Shown here piece by piece: positions 20,030 to 32,300 of a stretch of DNA of 64,000 nucleotides; position 1 is the first letter of the stretch, and the number at the start of each line of letters is the position of its first letter. Source of the DNA: Mangifera indica (taxonomy: Eukaryota > Streptophyta > Magnoliopsida > Sapindales > Anacardiaceae); NCBI RefSeq assembly GCF_011075055.1, contig NC_058140.1, positions 6,425,488 through 6,489,487 on the forward strand, given 5' to 3'. The notes below the pieces were generated by a model. It worked only from the letters and a program-made list of their open reading frames with translations, made no database searches and had not been told where the DNA came from. The position numbers and the translations under genes were made by a program.

Positions 20030-22740
20030 TATGCCTACTCAAATATTGCATGAGGTATACCCCAATTGTTTGCAATTGACATATTTTCACTGGACTTGTT
20101 TACTTTCTTCAAGCAAGTCACCCTTACTCTAACACATTCTTTGATAAGCATTGTAACTCTCTCCTTGGGTAATCCACCTCTTCCAAAGCAAATGTCATTC
20201 CTAACCTTTCAAATGTGGTAGATGGTTGCACCAAAACATAACTTACACATAATGTTCTTGAAATTGTCTTTCTTCCATTTGTTAGCCAATTCTGCAATTA
20301 AGGAGACCCACGGTAGGGAATTTGAGGTGTTGATGACAAAAAGTAAGCACCCCATTCCAAATTTGGAAGCTAAATGTACAACTAAAAAAGAGATAATCCA
20401 TGCATTCCGGTTCCTCATTGCACAAAAGGCATAAATTGTGGGAGATAAGGCCGATTCTAACTAATTTATCCCTTGTCATGAGTTTGCCTTTTCTACCCAA
20501 CCATACAATGAAAGAATGTCTTAGAAAGTGCCTTTTGAACTAAACAAGGTTGTGCCAAGTAACATTTTCTCTCCTACTTCGAATTACCTCCCAAGCCGAT
20601 TTGATAGAAAATATGCCATTAGATTTAGGGGACCAAATTAAGGAGTCCTCTCCTCCCATTGGGCAACAAAGAAGAGCTTCCTTTATCTCCAAAAGGTGAC
20701 ATGAGTTAACCGCCAGCGATTTCCACCTATGCCCATCAATTACTTCCTTTACTAGCGCATGCTTTGGGATATCCGAATCATAGATAACCTGAGATTCATA
20801 TTTATCCAACAACGGTCCATAGGGGTGCCAATTGTCATGCCAAAGAAAAGTGTTTTCCCCATTGTCAATGATCTTCTTAAACTTAGACTTCATTAGTTCC
20901 CTTAGGCCTAGAATTTTTCTCCAAACCCAAGAATTCTCACCATTAGGTTTTTTATCCCAAAAACTTTTACCTCTTAGCTTGTTGGTCTGAACCCATTCCA
21001 CCCAAAGTGAATTCCTCTTGTCAAGGAGGATCTTCCACATGTTCTTAATAATGACAGTTTTACTCCATGATTTGCACCTCATAATACCTAAGCCACCCTC
21101 CACTTTAGGAACACATACCTCATCCCAAGCAACTTTGGCTTTTTTACCATCCATGGAAGCACCACTCCAAAGGAAATTCCTTAAGATTTCGTCTATCTCC
21201 TTATGGACACTTGATGGGAGAATAAATATAGATGACCAATACACTTGAATGCTAAAAAGGACTGCCTTAATAAGGATGAGTCTACCCACATAAGATAAGA
21301 ATTTGCTACGCCAAGAGGTAATTTGCCCAACAATCTTATGAATGAGTAGCTTGCAATCACTACTTTTGAGTTTTGAAGATGTAATTGGTACACCTAGGTA
21401 CTTGAAAGGCAATTCTCCTACCTCCATATTGATAGAAGTCGAGAGCTTAATCTTCTCCTTTTGGGAAACCCCGGAAAGGAAAATATTGCTTTTAGAACAA
21501 TTCATTTAGAGCCCAGACCATTTATGGAATAGAATTAGAAAGTTTTTCATAAGGGAGATAGAATGCCAATCCGCCCTACAAAACAAAATAAGATCACCGA
21601 GCATAAGTGAGTTATATTATTCATCTTAAATTTCCAATGATAGCCAAAGGAAGGATTGTTTTGAGCTCCCCAAGCATACGAGAAAGAATCTCCATTGCCA
21701 TGACAAATAGGTAAGGGGATATAGGGTCCCCTTATCTTAGACCATGAGAACTCTTGAAGAAACCAACTAATTAACCATTAATCCCCAAAGAGAAAGAAGG
21801 AGTTGAGATGCAACTCTTAATCCAGCCTATGAATTTATCCGGAATGCCAATAGCTCCAAGAATTGCAAGTATAAACTCCCAATGTACCATGTCATATGCC
21901 TTCAAAAGATCAATCTTCATAGCACACTTCTTATCTTTGCTCATTTTATAATAGTTATGCATAAGGTCTTGACACAACATGATGTTTTCACCAATATTTC
22001 GTCCACCCACAAAGGCTCTTTGGGCTTTATTAATGAAATTAGGGAGGATGATTTTAAGACGATTGGCAAGAATCTTGGAGATGCATTTGTAAATAGTATT
22101 GCAGCAAGCTATAGGCCTATAGTCTTTGCACATTTAAGAGTTAGTAACCTTAGGAACAAGAGCAAGGATAGTACAATTTACCTCTTTAAGGAGATGACCC
22201 GAGGAGAAGAAGTGACTAATTGCTTTAACCACATCACTCCCAACAACCTCCCAAGCCGCCTTAAAAAAGAATGCACCAAATCCATCTGGCCCAGGAGCTT
22301 TATTGTTGTCCATGGAAAAGATTATAGATTTGATTTCATCCTCCTCCACCTCCTTGATCATGTTCTCCCTATCTTGATACTCCATTCGGAAAGTAACCGG
22401 CCTTTGAATTTCCTCAAGATTAGGATTGCATGAATCCGGTGAGTTGAGAACCTTTTTAAAATAGCTTACGAATTCCTTCTTTACATCTCCCATGTCACTC
22501 ACAAAAGTCCCATCTTCAAGGCATACACCATTAATAGAATTTCTACTCCTTCGTGCTTTAATGCATTTGAAAAAGTTTTTAGTGTTTTGATCCCCTTCTT
22601 AAAGCCAATGGACCTTTGCTTTTTGGTGAGCCAAGGATTCTTCATCTCCACTAAGTCTACTATAATTCTCCAGCCAAGCCTTTTCTTCCTTAGCTAAGAC
22701 TTCATCAAGAGGGTTGCTTTGGAGCCTATTCTGAATGTCC
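20030..22740 (-). pseudogene. LINE D ORF2, 3' part: reverse transcriptase and zf-RVT
   Basis: In minus order: the end of the linker, then RT (NNKAPGPDGFGAFFFK near 22290; AQRAFVGGRNIGENIML near 22020; KIDLLKAYDMVHW near 21910), then the long clean stretch 21505-20540, then the zf-RVT region near 20440 (CLLCNEEPECMDYL). At 21591-21610 the segment encoding the FADD catalytic motif is four bases shorter than in LINEs B, C and E, which destroys the motif and shifts the frame. Other stops are near 22603, 21771 and 20538. It joins LINE C at 22741-22755. Confidence 0.88.
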
Positions 22741-22755
22741 TCCAGCTTATCTTTT
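22741..22755. repeat. Left target-site duplication of LINE C
   Basis: tccagcttatctttt matches 29415-29429 (tccaacttatctttt) with one difference. Both lie in LINE D ORF2, and the reading of LINE D continues across them. Confidence 0.82.
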
Positions 22756-22955
22756 TTTTTTTGGTAAGTAATAATAATTTTATACCAAAGAAAGGATGTA
22801 CAAGAGGCTTATCTAGGACAAAGCCCCTAGATTAAGCTTAACACAAGTATATCTAGGACAAGCCCCTAGGTTATGCCAAAACAAACAAGAAAGCTCAACA
22901 ATTCAAACAATGGAACAAAGAGATCCAAAGATACATTACAAAACAATCACTCTAA

Positions 22956-23437
22956 CGGGGCGTTTGGTTGGGATTTTTTAAGATTACCTTAGTAATCTAT
23001 CTTTTATTCCCTTGTTTGGTTTGTCAGTAATAAAAGATTACAGTAATCTTCTATTACTAATGCTGACGTGGCAAGTAATATAGATGGTAATCTGATTACC
23101 ACCTTTACCTTAGGTATTTAAAGATTACTGAGGTAATCTTGAGTTATTATAATTATATTATTATTTATTAATTTTTTGAGATAAAAATAAATTTATTTTT
23201 AATTAATATGACAAATAATATAAAAAATATTTAAAAATAATTATATTCAAGAGCATTTACGTAAAATAATTTATTAGTAATATTTTATTACCTTTAACCA
23301 AACACAAACAATTATTTATACTTACTAAATTTTATCAAATATAGTAATCATTTATACCGAGTAATCTTCTAAGTAATCTATCTTTAAGGTAATCTTTCTA
23401 TTTTGGTAATAAAATATTACCCAAACCAAACGCCCCC
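22956..23437. mobile_element. MITE, PIF/Harbinger (Tourist)-like, 482 bp
   Basis: The ends form a terminal inverted repeat, cggggcgtttggtt on the left and aaccaaacgccccc on the right (13 of 14 bases pair). TAA flanks both sides (22953-22955 and 23438-23440). LINE B carries the corresponding empty site near 6567 (cactttaaaggg), which shows that three bases were duplicated. The interior is very AT-rich, with subterminal repeats of AGATTAC / GTAATCT in both orientations. There is no coding sequence. TAA/TTA duplication and the G-rich inverted ends are typical of PIF/Harbinger MITEs. Confidence 0.88.
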
Positions 23438-26400
23438 TAAAGGGAAACACCATACTATGCCTACTCAAATATTGCATGAGGGATACCCCAATTGTTTGCA
23501 ATTGACACATTTTCACTAGACTTATTCACTTTCTTCAAACAATTTATCCTTACTCTAACACAATCTTTGATAAGCATAGTGACTCTCTCCTTTGGTACTC
23601 CACCTCTTCCAAAGCAAGTATCATTCCTAACCTTCCAATTATGGTAGACGGTTGCACCAAAACACACCTTACTCAAAATATTCTTGAAATTGTCCTCCTT
23701 CCATTTGCTAGCCAATTCCGGAATCAAAGTGGTCCACAGAATGAGATTGAAATGTTGATTACATAGGTTAAGCACTTCATTCCAAATTTGGGAGCTAAAT
23801 GCACACCTAAAGAAGAGATGATCCATGCATTCCGGTTCCTCATTACACAAAGGGCAAGAATTGTGGGAGATAAGGTCGAATCTCACTAATTTATCCGTTG
23901 TCATAAGTTTGCCGCTTATACCCAACCAAACAATGAAGGAGTGTCTTAGAAAGTGCCTTTTAAACCATACAAGCTTGTGCCAAGTAACCTTCTCTCTCCT
24001 ACCTTGAATTACCTCCCAAGCTGATTTGATGGAAAAAATGCCAGTAGATTTGGGGGACCAAATTAAGGAGTCCTCTCCACCCATGGGGTAGCAAGGGAGA
24101 GCATCATTTATTTCCAAAAAGTGACATGAATTTGCCACCGGCCATTTCCACCTATGCTCCTCAATTACTTCCTTTACTAGAGCATTCTTAAGGATACCCG
24201 AATCATAGATAATCCGAGAACCATATTTATCCAACAACAGTCCATGGGGGTGCCAATTGTCATGCCAAAGAAACGTGTTTTCCCTATTGCCAATGATTTT
24301 CTTAAACTTGGTCTTCATTAGATCCCTTAGGCCTAGAGCATCTTTCTCTAAACCCATGAACTCTCACCATTAGGATTTATTTCCCAAAAACATTTACCTC
24401 TTAGCTTGTTGGTTTTAACCCATTCCACCCAAAGAGAATTCCTCTTGTCAATAAGAATCTTCCACATGTTCTTTATTATGGCAACTTTGTTCCAAGATTT
24501 GCTCCTCATAATACCTAAGCCACCCTCCATTTTAGGAACACATACCTCATCCTAAGCAACTTTGGCCTTCTTACCATCCATAGAAGCACCACTCCAAAGG
24601 AAGTTCCTTAAGATTCCATCTATCTCCTTATGGACACTTGATGGGAGAATAAATATAGATGACCAATACACTTGAATGCTAAATAGGACTACCTTGATAA
24701 GAATGAGCCTACCCGCATAAGATAAGAATTTGCTACGCCATGAGGTGATTCGCCCCAACAATCTTTTGAACCAACAGCTTGCAATCACAACTTTTGAGCT
24801 TTGAAGAATTTATTGGAACACCTAAGTATTTGAAAGGCAATTCTCCCACCTCCATATTGATTATAGCCGAGAGTTGATTCTTCTCCTCTTGGGAAAACTC
24901 GAAAAGGAAAATATTGCTTTTATTACAATTCATTTTGACCCCGGACCATTTATGGAAAAGGATTAGAGTATTTTCCATGAGGGAGATCGAATCACAATCT
25001 GCCCTACAAAACAAAATAAGATCATCGGCAAAGCATAGATGAGTTATATTGTTTTCCTTGCATTTCCAATAATGACCAAAAGAAGGATGGTTCTTGAGTT
25101 CCCCAAGCATACGGGAAAGTATCTCCATTGCCATAACAAAGAGGTAAGGGGATATAGGGTCCCCTTGTCTTAAACCATGAGAACTCTTGAAGAAACCAAC
25201 TAATTCACCATTAATCCCTAAAGAGAAAGAAGGAGTTGTGATGCAACTCTCAATCCAGCCTATGAATTCCTCCGGAATACCAATAGCTCCAAGAATTGCA
25301 AGAATGAAATCCCAATGTACCATGTCATATGCCTTCAAGAGATCAATCTTCATAGCACATTTCTTATCTTTGCTCAATTTGTGAAAGTTATGCATAAGGT
25401 CTTGACATAACATGATGTTTTCTCCAATATTTTGTCCACCCACAAAGGCTCCTTGAGCTTTATCAATAAAGTTGGGAGGATAACTTTAAGCCGGTTTGCA
25501 AGGATCTTGGAGATACATTTATAAATAGTGTTATAGCAAGCTATAGGCCTATAGTCCTTGCACATAAAAGAGTTAGCCACCTTAGGAACAAGAGCAAGGA
25601 TAGTACAATTTACCTCTTTAAGGAGATGACCCGAGGAGAAGAAATGCTTGATTGCTTTGATCACATCACTCCCAACAATCTCCCAAGCTGCCTTAAAGAA
25701 GAATGCCCCATATCTATCCAACCCCGGAGCTTTATTGTTGTCCATGGCGAAAATGGTGGATTTGATTTCCTCCTCCTCCACTTCCTTGATCATCATCTCC
25801 TTATCTTGGTGCACCATTCGGAATGTGACCAGCCTTTGAATTTCCTCAATGTTTGATTTGCAAGAATCCGTAGAGTTGAGAACCTTCTTGAAGTAGCTTA
25901 CAAACTCCTTTTTAACTTCTCCCATATCAATCACAAAAGTCCCATCATCAAGGCATACTCCTTTAATAGAATTTCTACTCCTTCGTGCTTTAATACATTT
26001 GAAGAAGTATTTGGTGTTTTGATCCCCTTCTTGAAAAGCCAATGGACCTTTGCTTTTTGACAAGCCAAGGATTCTTCAGCTTCACTAAGTCTACTATAGT
26101 TATCTAGCCATGTTTTTTCTTCCTTAGCTAAATCTTCATCAAGAGGGTAGATTTGGAGCCTATTTTGAGCACTCTCCAGGTTATTTTTTTGCTTCCACCA
26201 CCTTTTCGGAGATATTCCAAAAGCCATTCCTATTCAGCTTCCTTAAAACACCTTTTAATCCCTTGAGTTTGTTGACAAGATTGAACATAGGGCTGCCCTC
26301 AAAATCCTCTTTCCAAGCCTCCCTTACAACATTGAGGAAGCTTTCATGATTTGCCCACATGTTATAGAACTTGAAAGGGACCTTCCTCCTCTCCTTACCA

Positions 26401-26780
26401 CCCCTACAAGTCACCACACAAGGAGAATGATCTGAAATAGTAGGATTGAGAAAAATAGCAAAAGAATCTGCAAAAACATCACTCCAATATTCATTGACAA
26501 GAGCTCTATCCAATTTGCAAGCTATCCTCCTTTGCCCTTCACTAGAATTACTCCATGTGAGATGGTTCCCCATATACCTCAAGTCATCTAAGTTTGCCTC
26601 TCTACAACAATTGTTTAGATCATCATAATAAGTATCTCCCCATACAACCCTTCCTATTTTTTTCATTTGGACCTCTAATTGCGTTGAAATCACCCATAAT
26701 TAGCCAAGGTTTACTACCCATCTGATTTGAGTGTTTAATAATTTCTCTCCAAAGAGTTTTCCTCTCCAAAGGTTGGTTAA

Positions 26781-26796
26781 ACCTATACACTATTGA
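26781..26796. repeat. Left target-site duplication of LINE stub G
   Basis: acctatacactattga corresponds to acccatacactattga at 27080-27095 (one mismatch). Both are parts of the LINE C endonuclease region. Confidence 0.85.
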
Positions 26797-27080
26797 AAAT
26801 GTGCTAATTGCAAACAATTAGGGTATACCTCATGCAATTTTTTAGTAGTCTTATGGTGGTGTTCGAACTTATGATGTGTTCCTTGTATTAGGCTTTTGTG
26901 TTGTTGTCGTGGTGCTTTTTGTTCCAATTTGATTTGTGTGATTGTTTTTTGAATCGGCATAACCTAGGGGTTTGTCCTAGGTATGCTTGTGTTAGGCTTT
27001 TCTAGAGGCTTGTCCTAGATAAGCCATTGTATATCCTTTTCTCCTTGGTATAAATTTATTACTTACCAAAAAAAAAAAAA
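26797..27080 (+). mobile_element. LINE stub G: severely 5'-truncated LINE copy inside LINE C
   Basis: It carries only the last few codons of ORF2 (text matching IANNWGIPHAIFE with stops), the 3' UTR with both hairpins (26958-27020), the family terminus attacttacc and a 13-base A-tail (27068-27080). It lies in the opposite orientation to LINE C and is flanked by a 16-bp duplication. This is a classic incomplete target-primed reverse transcription product and the innermost of a three-level LINE nest. Confidence 0.92.
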
Positions 27081-27409
27081 CCCATACACTATTGATAAAG
27101 CCACATGGGTTTTCTCCTTCACTAACCATGCTTCACAATGAATGAATTGGGGTGCCTTTTCTTTAATGTCTATACTGATAGCTTCCTTATTCCATCCTAC
27201 CCAAATTCTCCCATTAGAGCAAACCCCATTATTATTGTCATACTCTCAATCTCTCAAAATATTACTTGTCACTCTTGATAGATTATGAGACCCTACTTTA
27301 GTTTCTAACACAACCATGAAATCAATATTATTCTGAAGAATAAGATGTCTAACCTCCCTTTGCTTGATAGGAGCATTAAGGCCCCTAATATTCCAACATG
27401 CAAATTTGG

Positions 27410-28831
27410 TCATTTGGAAGAATGGGGTGGGGAATTTGCTTTCCTTTGCTTTGCCAATTTCTTCCCTAAGTTCCTATTCTTCAAATCAGCATCCTCCTTC
27501 CTAAAGTCCATCTCATCCACCTTAAGTTTTCCACCAAATGGAACCATTGCCAGAAAGGCTTCTTGATCTATGTTCTCCATATCACTCACATTTAGACTTG
27601 TGTTTATGGGAGATACTTCACTCTCCCATGCACTCACACTTGCTGCCAAGGGAGGACAAGGCTCTTTTGACGTGCTAGCTTCATTTTCATACCTCGTTTC
27701 TTCCATATTTGCATCACCCAAAGTGTTCCCATGCATTACTTCCTAATTCGGCATTATCTTATCTTTTTCCAGCTCTTGAGACTCCTTAATAGCCAAGGCA
27801 GAAAATCTATTACTCTTATGCGTTAACAAATTTTTTCCTATAGGTTTATGCATCTCCACCAATTTGCCTTTGGTTTTCTTGTCATGGCCTTTTGTTACTT
27901 GGGCCATTTTGTCTTTCCCATGAAGTCTCGTAGGCAACACAAATCCAGCCCCCTCCTTTAATGAATTTCGTGGAGTTATGTCATCACTTTGTTTAGATGC
28001 TAATGAGCAACTTACTGTGGAGTGTCCAAAGCATTGGCATCCATTGCATTTAATAGGTTTCCAAGCATATTCCACATTGATTACCATGGATTCTCCATTT
28101 GGCAAAGCTAGGCTAATAGACTCGGGCCATTCCGAATCCACCTTTATCTCAATACAAACTCTAGCATACTCTAATCTTATCCCTTCTTCAGTAATGGAAT
28201 CCATATATAGAGGATTTCCAATTGCACTTGCTATGTAGCTGAGCCCTTTCGGAGTCCAAAACTCAAGGGGAATGCCATACATTTTAAACTATATAGCCAC
28301 CTTCTTTACATCATTAATCACCATAGGGAGGTTTGTAGTCCATTTCCAAACAAGAAACAGCTGTACTTGTATGGTAAGTTGTCCCTCTTCCACGGCTCTT
28401 GAAGCTCCCTCAATATCTTGAAACTTTAGGATAAACACACCTTGGCCCGAAGTCATGACATCTCTGAGGCCATAAGCAGTCCACATCTTCTCCAATGCTC
28501 TTTTGACTATCAAGAATGGTGGCCCTTTGCCAAGGAAAAACCCTACAACACAAGTGTTCCACTTTATTGTACCTTGCTCAGCAACTTCTTGAGGAGGTGC
28601 CACACAAATCCGCCCTTTAGTGTTTTTCCCTTTAGGTTCAAAAAACTCCAGCTTTACATTAGACTTCTTAGGGGTGAAGAGAGAGTTCCATGAAGCCCTC
28701 TTCACCCCCTCTCCAGCCACTTCTGCATGCTCCGCTAAGCAAGGAGTAGAATCAGACGCCTTCCCTATAGCAGGAGAAACCATACTATTTTGGTGCAAGG
28801 GAGCTGCAGCCAAGAGAAAAGGACATTGCAT
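27410..28831 (-). pseudogene. LINE C ORF1: DUF4283-like domain and CCHC knuckle
   Basis: The putative start is at 28831 (MQCPFLLAAAPLHQ), upstream of the block conserved in all copies (KRASWNSLFTPKKSNVKLEFFEPKG near 28700). The DUF4283-like region is at about 28560-28120 and includes GIPLEFWTPKGLSYIASAIGN. The zinc knuckle near 28060-28015 has C-x2-C-x4-H-x4-C spacing. A charged C-terminal tail ends at 27412-27410. One stop near 28288 and one near 27740 interrupt it. Two long clean frames (28831-28289 and 28282-27743) in the same register make this the best ORF1 in the window. Confidence 0.85.
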
Positions 28832-29414
28832 GGGAATAATAAAACTTTGTGTTATTCAAGAAAACGCAGCAAGGAGAAGAGCACCACAGCCAAAGCATAC
28901 TAAATCAGGAAAGAGAATACTGTCCACGAAAAAGAAAACCTGCAACTTACACCAAAGAGGAAAGCCGCTTAAAAACACAATGCTAAGCCAAATTTGAAAT
29001 TTGAAAGAGCGCTCCAAGAATAAACACAAGGAAGATGGAGGAAACTACAAGCTGGAATAATAACAAAGATACCACGGCAAACAACTTAAGAAAATTTGAT
29101 GGACACCCAGAAATATGCAAACTGGAAAATGAGGAAACAAAAACAAAGATTAAATGAGAGAAACTAAGAACGGCAACACATAAAAACCTAACAACCTAAC
29201 ACTAGTGGAATGGAAAGAAGACCGAAAGAGTGAAAACAAAGAGGAGAGCAACCATGAGGGGAGGAGTCGGCAACCAGTGGGGTCACCAGATTGGAGGTTG
29301 GAGCCGAAAGGGCCATCAACCAAGGGAGAGGTTGACGGAAAGTGTAGGAAGTCAAAAAGAAAGGGAGGAGATTTTAGAGAGAAAGGATAGCATTTTTTAA
29401 ATTTGAAGAAAGCT
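28832..29414 (-). other. 5' UTR of LINE C
   Basis: Non-coding sequence upstream of ORF1, A/G-rich on the plus strand (C/T-rich in the sense direction at the extreme 5' end: the sense start contains runs like ctttctctctaaaat). It shares the segment near 29265-29330 (ggggtcaccagattggaggttgg) with LINEs D (32155-32200) and E (42130-42180). The last ~16 bases before the target duplication (aaatttgaagaaagct) match gypsy LTR sequence near 32329 rather than LINE sequence. The frame at 29205-29390 is not convincing as a gene. Confidence 0.65.
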
Positions 29415-29429
29415 TCCAACTTATCTTTT

Positions 29430-30352
29430 GCTTCTAACACCTTATCTGAAATTCTCCAAAAACCGTCCCTATTTAGCTTCCTTAATTCTCCTTTTAATCT
29501 CTTGAGTTTGTTGACAAGATTAAACATAGGGCTGCCTCCGAAGTCCCTTTTCCAAACCTCCCTTACGATACTAAGGAAGCTTTTATGATTTGCCCACATG
29601 TTGTAAAATTTAAAAGGGACCTTCCTCCTCTCTTCACAACCCCCACAAGTCATAATACATGGGGAATGATTTGAAATAGAAGGGTTAAGAAAGATGGCCA
29701 AGGAATCCGTAAATACATCTTTCCAATGTTCGTTTATGAGTGCTCTATCCAACTTACATGCTATCCTCTTTTGCCCTTCACTACAAGTGCTCCAAGTGAG
29801 ATGATTTCCCATATACAAAAGGTCATCTAGATATGCCTCTCTACAACAATAATTTAAATCATCACAATACGTATCTCCCCAAGAAACCCCTCATATTTTC
29901 TCATTCAGACCCTTAATCGCATTGAAGTCACCCATGATTAGCCACGATTTCCTACCCATCTAATTTGGGTGCTTAACTATTTCCTTCCAAAGGCTTCTCC
30001 TATCCAACGGTTGGTTAAAACCATAAACTATAGTTATAGCCATGTGAATATTCTCCTTTACTAGCCAAGGCTCACCATGTATGAATTGAGGGTTCTTTTC
30101 TTTAATATCTATTCTAATTGCTTCCTTATTCCACCCTACCCAAATTCTCCTATTGGGGTGTATATCATTATTATTGTCAAACTCCCAATCCTTCCAAATA
30201 CTATAATTCACTTTATCTAAATTATCATTCCCTACTTTTGTCTCCAGCACAGCCATGAAATCAATGTTATTATGCATAATGAAGTGTCTTACCTCCTTTT
30301 GCATGATAGGAGCATTAAGACCCCTAATGTTCCAGCATGCAAACTTGGTCAT
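29430..30352 (-). pseudogene. LINE D ORF2, 5' part: endonuclease domain
   Basis: Starts at ATG 30352-30350 (MTKFACWNIRGLN), overlapping the ORF1 stop. The frame is open to about 29960 and includes FMAVLETKVGNDN (metal-binding Glu) and WLVKENIHMAITIVYGFNQ. After a stop near 29957 the GDFN segment lies near 29930. The reading resumes at 29818-29430 with SNHSPCIMTCG, where SDH has become SNH, and the linker KLEAFF marks the LINE C junction. It continues in the 22740-20030 part. Confidence 0.87.
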
Positions 30353-31700
30353 TTGGGTAATGGGGGAGGGGAATTTGCTTTCTTTAGCTTTGCCAATTTC
30401 TTCCCCAAATTCATACTCTTCAATTCAGCATCCTGCTTCCTAAAATCCATCTCATCCACCTTCAGCTTTCCACCAAATGGGACCATTGCTAGAGAGTCTT
30501 CATTATCCATATCCTCCACAACACTTATGGAAGTTTCATCACACTCTGGAGCATTTCCACTTGTTACTGTGACCTGACAAGTCTTCGATATGCTGGTTAC
30601 ATTCACTATTTTCTTACCTTCAGTATTTGCACCATCAGTGGTTCTCTCCAATTTCCCCTCCTCATGCATCACTATTCTTCTTTCGTCTTGCTCATGGGAC
30701 TCCTTAATAGCTAATACCGAGAATCTATTACTCTTATGAGTGATTGCCATCAGTTTTTGTATCTCCACCCCTTTGCCTTTGGCCTTCTTGTCATAATCTT
30801 TTGCCTCTTGCATCATGTTATCTTTCCCATTTTGTTTTTTAAATACCACCGTTCCAGCCCCATCCTTCAAAATTTTCCGTGATGATGAGCTACCATCTAG
30901 CTTAGAAGCAAAGGAACAATTGGTTGTAGAGTGTCCAAAACATTAGCATACATTGCATTTGAGAGGTTTCCAACTATACTCTACATTAATCACCATGCAT
31001 TCACCATTCGACAATGTTAAGCAAATGGAATCAGGGCATTCTGCATCTACTTTGATCTCAATGCAAATTCTTGCATAATCCAGCCCTGTCCCTTTTTTAG
31101 TGATAGAATCTGCATAAAGAAGAGTTCCAACAGCAATTGCTATGTAGCTAAGGCCTTTTGGAGTCTAAAACTCAAGAGGAATGCCATACATTCTAACCCA
31201 AATAGCCACCTTCTTAACGTCATTAATCAACATGAGAAGGTTTGTAGTCTATTTCCTAACAAGAAACGGCTGTCCTGTAATGGTTAATTGTCCCTCTTCC
31301 ACCACTCTAGAAACTCTATCATTATCTTGGAACTTAAGAATAAACACACCTTGGTCGGATGTCATAACCTCAGTGAGGCCATAAGAAGCCCAAATTTTCT
31401 CTAAGGTTCTCTTGACAGCCAAGAATGGTGGTCTTTTGCCAAGGAAGAAGCCTACTGCACATACTCCATTTTATTGCACCCTCTTCCGCTATTTCTTGGG
31501 GAGGAGCAATACACAGACGCCCCATAGCATCTCTTCCTTTAGGTTCAAAATATTCCAGCTTAGCATTAGATTTCTTAGGGGTGAAAAGAGAGTTCCATGA
31601 AAGTTTGTTTTCCCCTTCCCTGGAAGATTTCGAAGATACAGCTGTAAGAGGAGCAGTTTCAAAAGGTTTTCCCATGTCAGTAGAAGACATACTAAATCGG
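30349..31700 (-). pseudogene. LINE D ORF1: DUF4283-like domain and CCHC knuckle
   Basis: The start is probably near 31688 (MSSTDMGKPFETAPL). The conserved block KLSWNSLFTPKKSNAKLEYFEPKGRDA follows at about 31600-31530. The DUF4283-like region is at about 31460-31010, with a stop near 31170 and shifted frames. The zinc knuckle is near 30960-30910, damaged by a stop in the Cys-x2-Cys part. The C-terminal tail 30870-30349 is open. Its stop (TGA) overlaps the ORF2 ATG. Confidence 0.82.
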
Positions 31701-32300
31701 TGCAAGGACGTTTCAGGTATAAGAGAGGAAAGAATATAAAGGTTAAAGAAAGACTTTCTTAACCAATGACAGCAACCTACAAAGACAGTGCACACCCATG
31801 CACAACAGCCAATGAATCACCAAAAAAGAAAGAATTTACTACCACGGGAAACAAAGAAGCAGCATACACCAAAGAGGAAATAGTGTAAACCACTAAGAAC
31901 ACAGCACAAAATTTGAATTTCAATGGCAGGGGGAAGAAGCAACAGCTACACAGCAAAGAAAAAACACCACAGAGATGAGGAGGAATGAGAGAAAAATGAA
32001 GAAAAAATAATCGGAAACTGGAAAGGAGCTAGAAACGAAAATAATAACCTTGAATGATCAACAAAATGAAACGGCAACTTGAAACACTAACACTAACGTC
32101 ATAGAAAGAAGAGACAAGAGTTTAAAGAACAACCGAAGAATGGTGGAGGAGCCGGTGACCAGGGGTCACCGGACCAAAGGTTGGTACCTGAAAGGATACC
32201 AACCCGACCAAGAATGATGGGGTGGATGAACTACAAGGAAATGGATGAGGTGTATGAGGTGTTAGAGAGAGCATTATTTTAGAGAGAGAGATTAGAGAGT
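31701..32300 (-). other. 5' UTR of LINE D
   Basis: This is about 600 bases of non-coding sequence between ORF1 and the 5' end. It contains the shared block near 32155-32200 and a GA-rich start (agagagagagattagagagt at 32281-32300), also seen at the 5' ends of LINEs E (42265-42285) and F (49455-49480). It probably holds the internal Pol II promoter, as in other L1-type LINEs; this is inference. I see no coding sequence. Confidence 0.65.

Larger units (their letters stand above)
23465..27413 (-). pseudogene. LINE C ORF2: endonuclease / RT / zf-RVT
   Basis: It starts at ATG 27413-27411 in the ATGA overlap with ORF1. Endonuclease text runs from 27413 to about 26400 (GDFNAIRGPNEK near 26690; SDHSPCV near 26430) and is interrupted by LINE stub G. 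RT follows: NNKAPG near 25740, QGAFVGG near 25450, LCFADDLILFCRAD near 25020, with the catalytic pair intact. The zf-RVT stretch CPLCNEEPECMDHLFFRC is near 23860. Stops or shifts occur near 27240, 26180, 25930, 25490, 24785, 24550 and 24350. Frames 24357-23461 and 25443-24733 are the longest clean segments. Confidence 0.88.
22756..29414 (-). mobile_element. LINE C: L1-type LINE inserted in LINE D
   Basis: A minus-strand copy of the same LINE family as D. It has an A-tail at 22752-22762, a 3' UTR with paired hairpins (22814-22876) and a MITE, ORF2 (27413 to about 23465), ORF1 (28831-27410) and a 5' UTR to 29414. It contains the MITE at 22956-23437 and LINE stub G at 26797-27080. Subtracting these leaves about 5.88 kb. 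A 15-bp target duplication with one mismatch brackets it. This is a LINE inserted in a copy of its own family. Confidence 0.9.
19790..32300 (-). mobile_element. LINE D: full-length L1-type LINE, minus strand, split by LINE C
   Basis: LINE D occupies 19790-22755 (A-tail, 3' UTR, ORF2 3' part) and 29430-32300 (ORF2 5' part, ORF1, 5' UTR). Without LINE C it is about 5.84 kb, close to the figure for LINE C, so it is probably full length. An exact 14-bp duplication flanks it (19776-19789 / 32301-32314) and the interrupted LTR resumes precisely. Stops, frameshifts and the LINE C insertion disable it. The 3' UTR hairpins are at about 19846-19910. Confidence 0.9.

Noticed and set aside
21882..22433. 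183-codon plus-strand frame
   Set aside because: It is antisense to LINE D RT, and similar antisense frames occur opposite the same RT region in LINEs C and E.
22956..23437. Reading the MITE as a hAT element
   Set aside because: The G-rich inverted ends could suggest hAT, but comparison with LINE B shows a 3-bp TAA duplication and not 8 bp.
29205..29390. Hydrophilic 61-codon frame
   Set aside because: It falls in the LINE C 5' UTR and is not kept in LINEs D or E.
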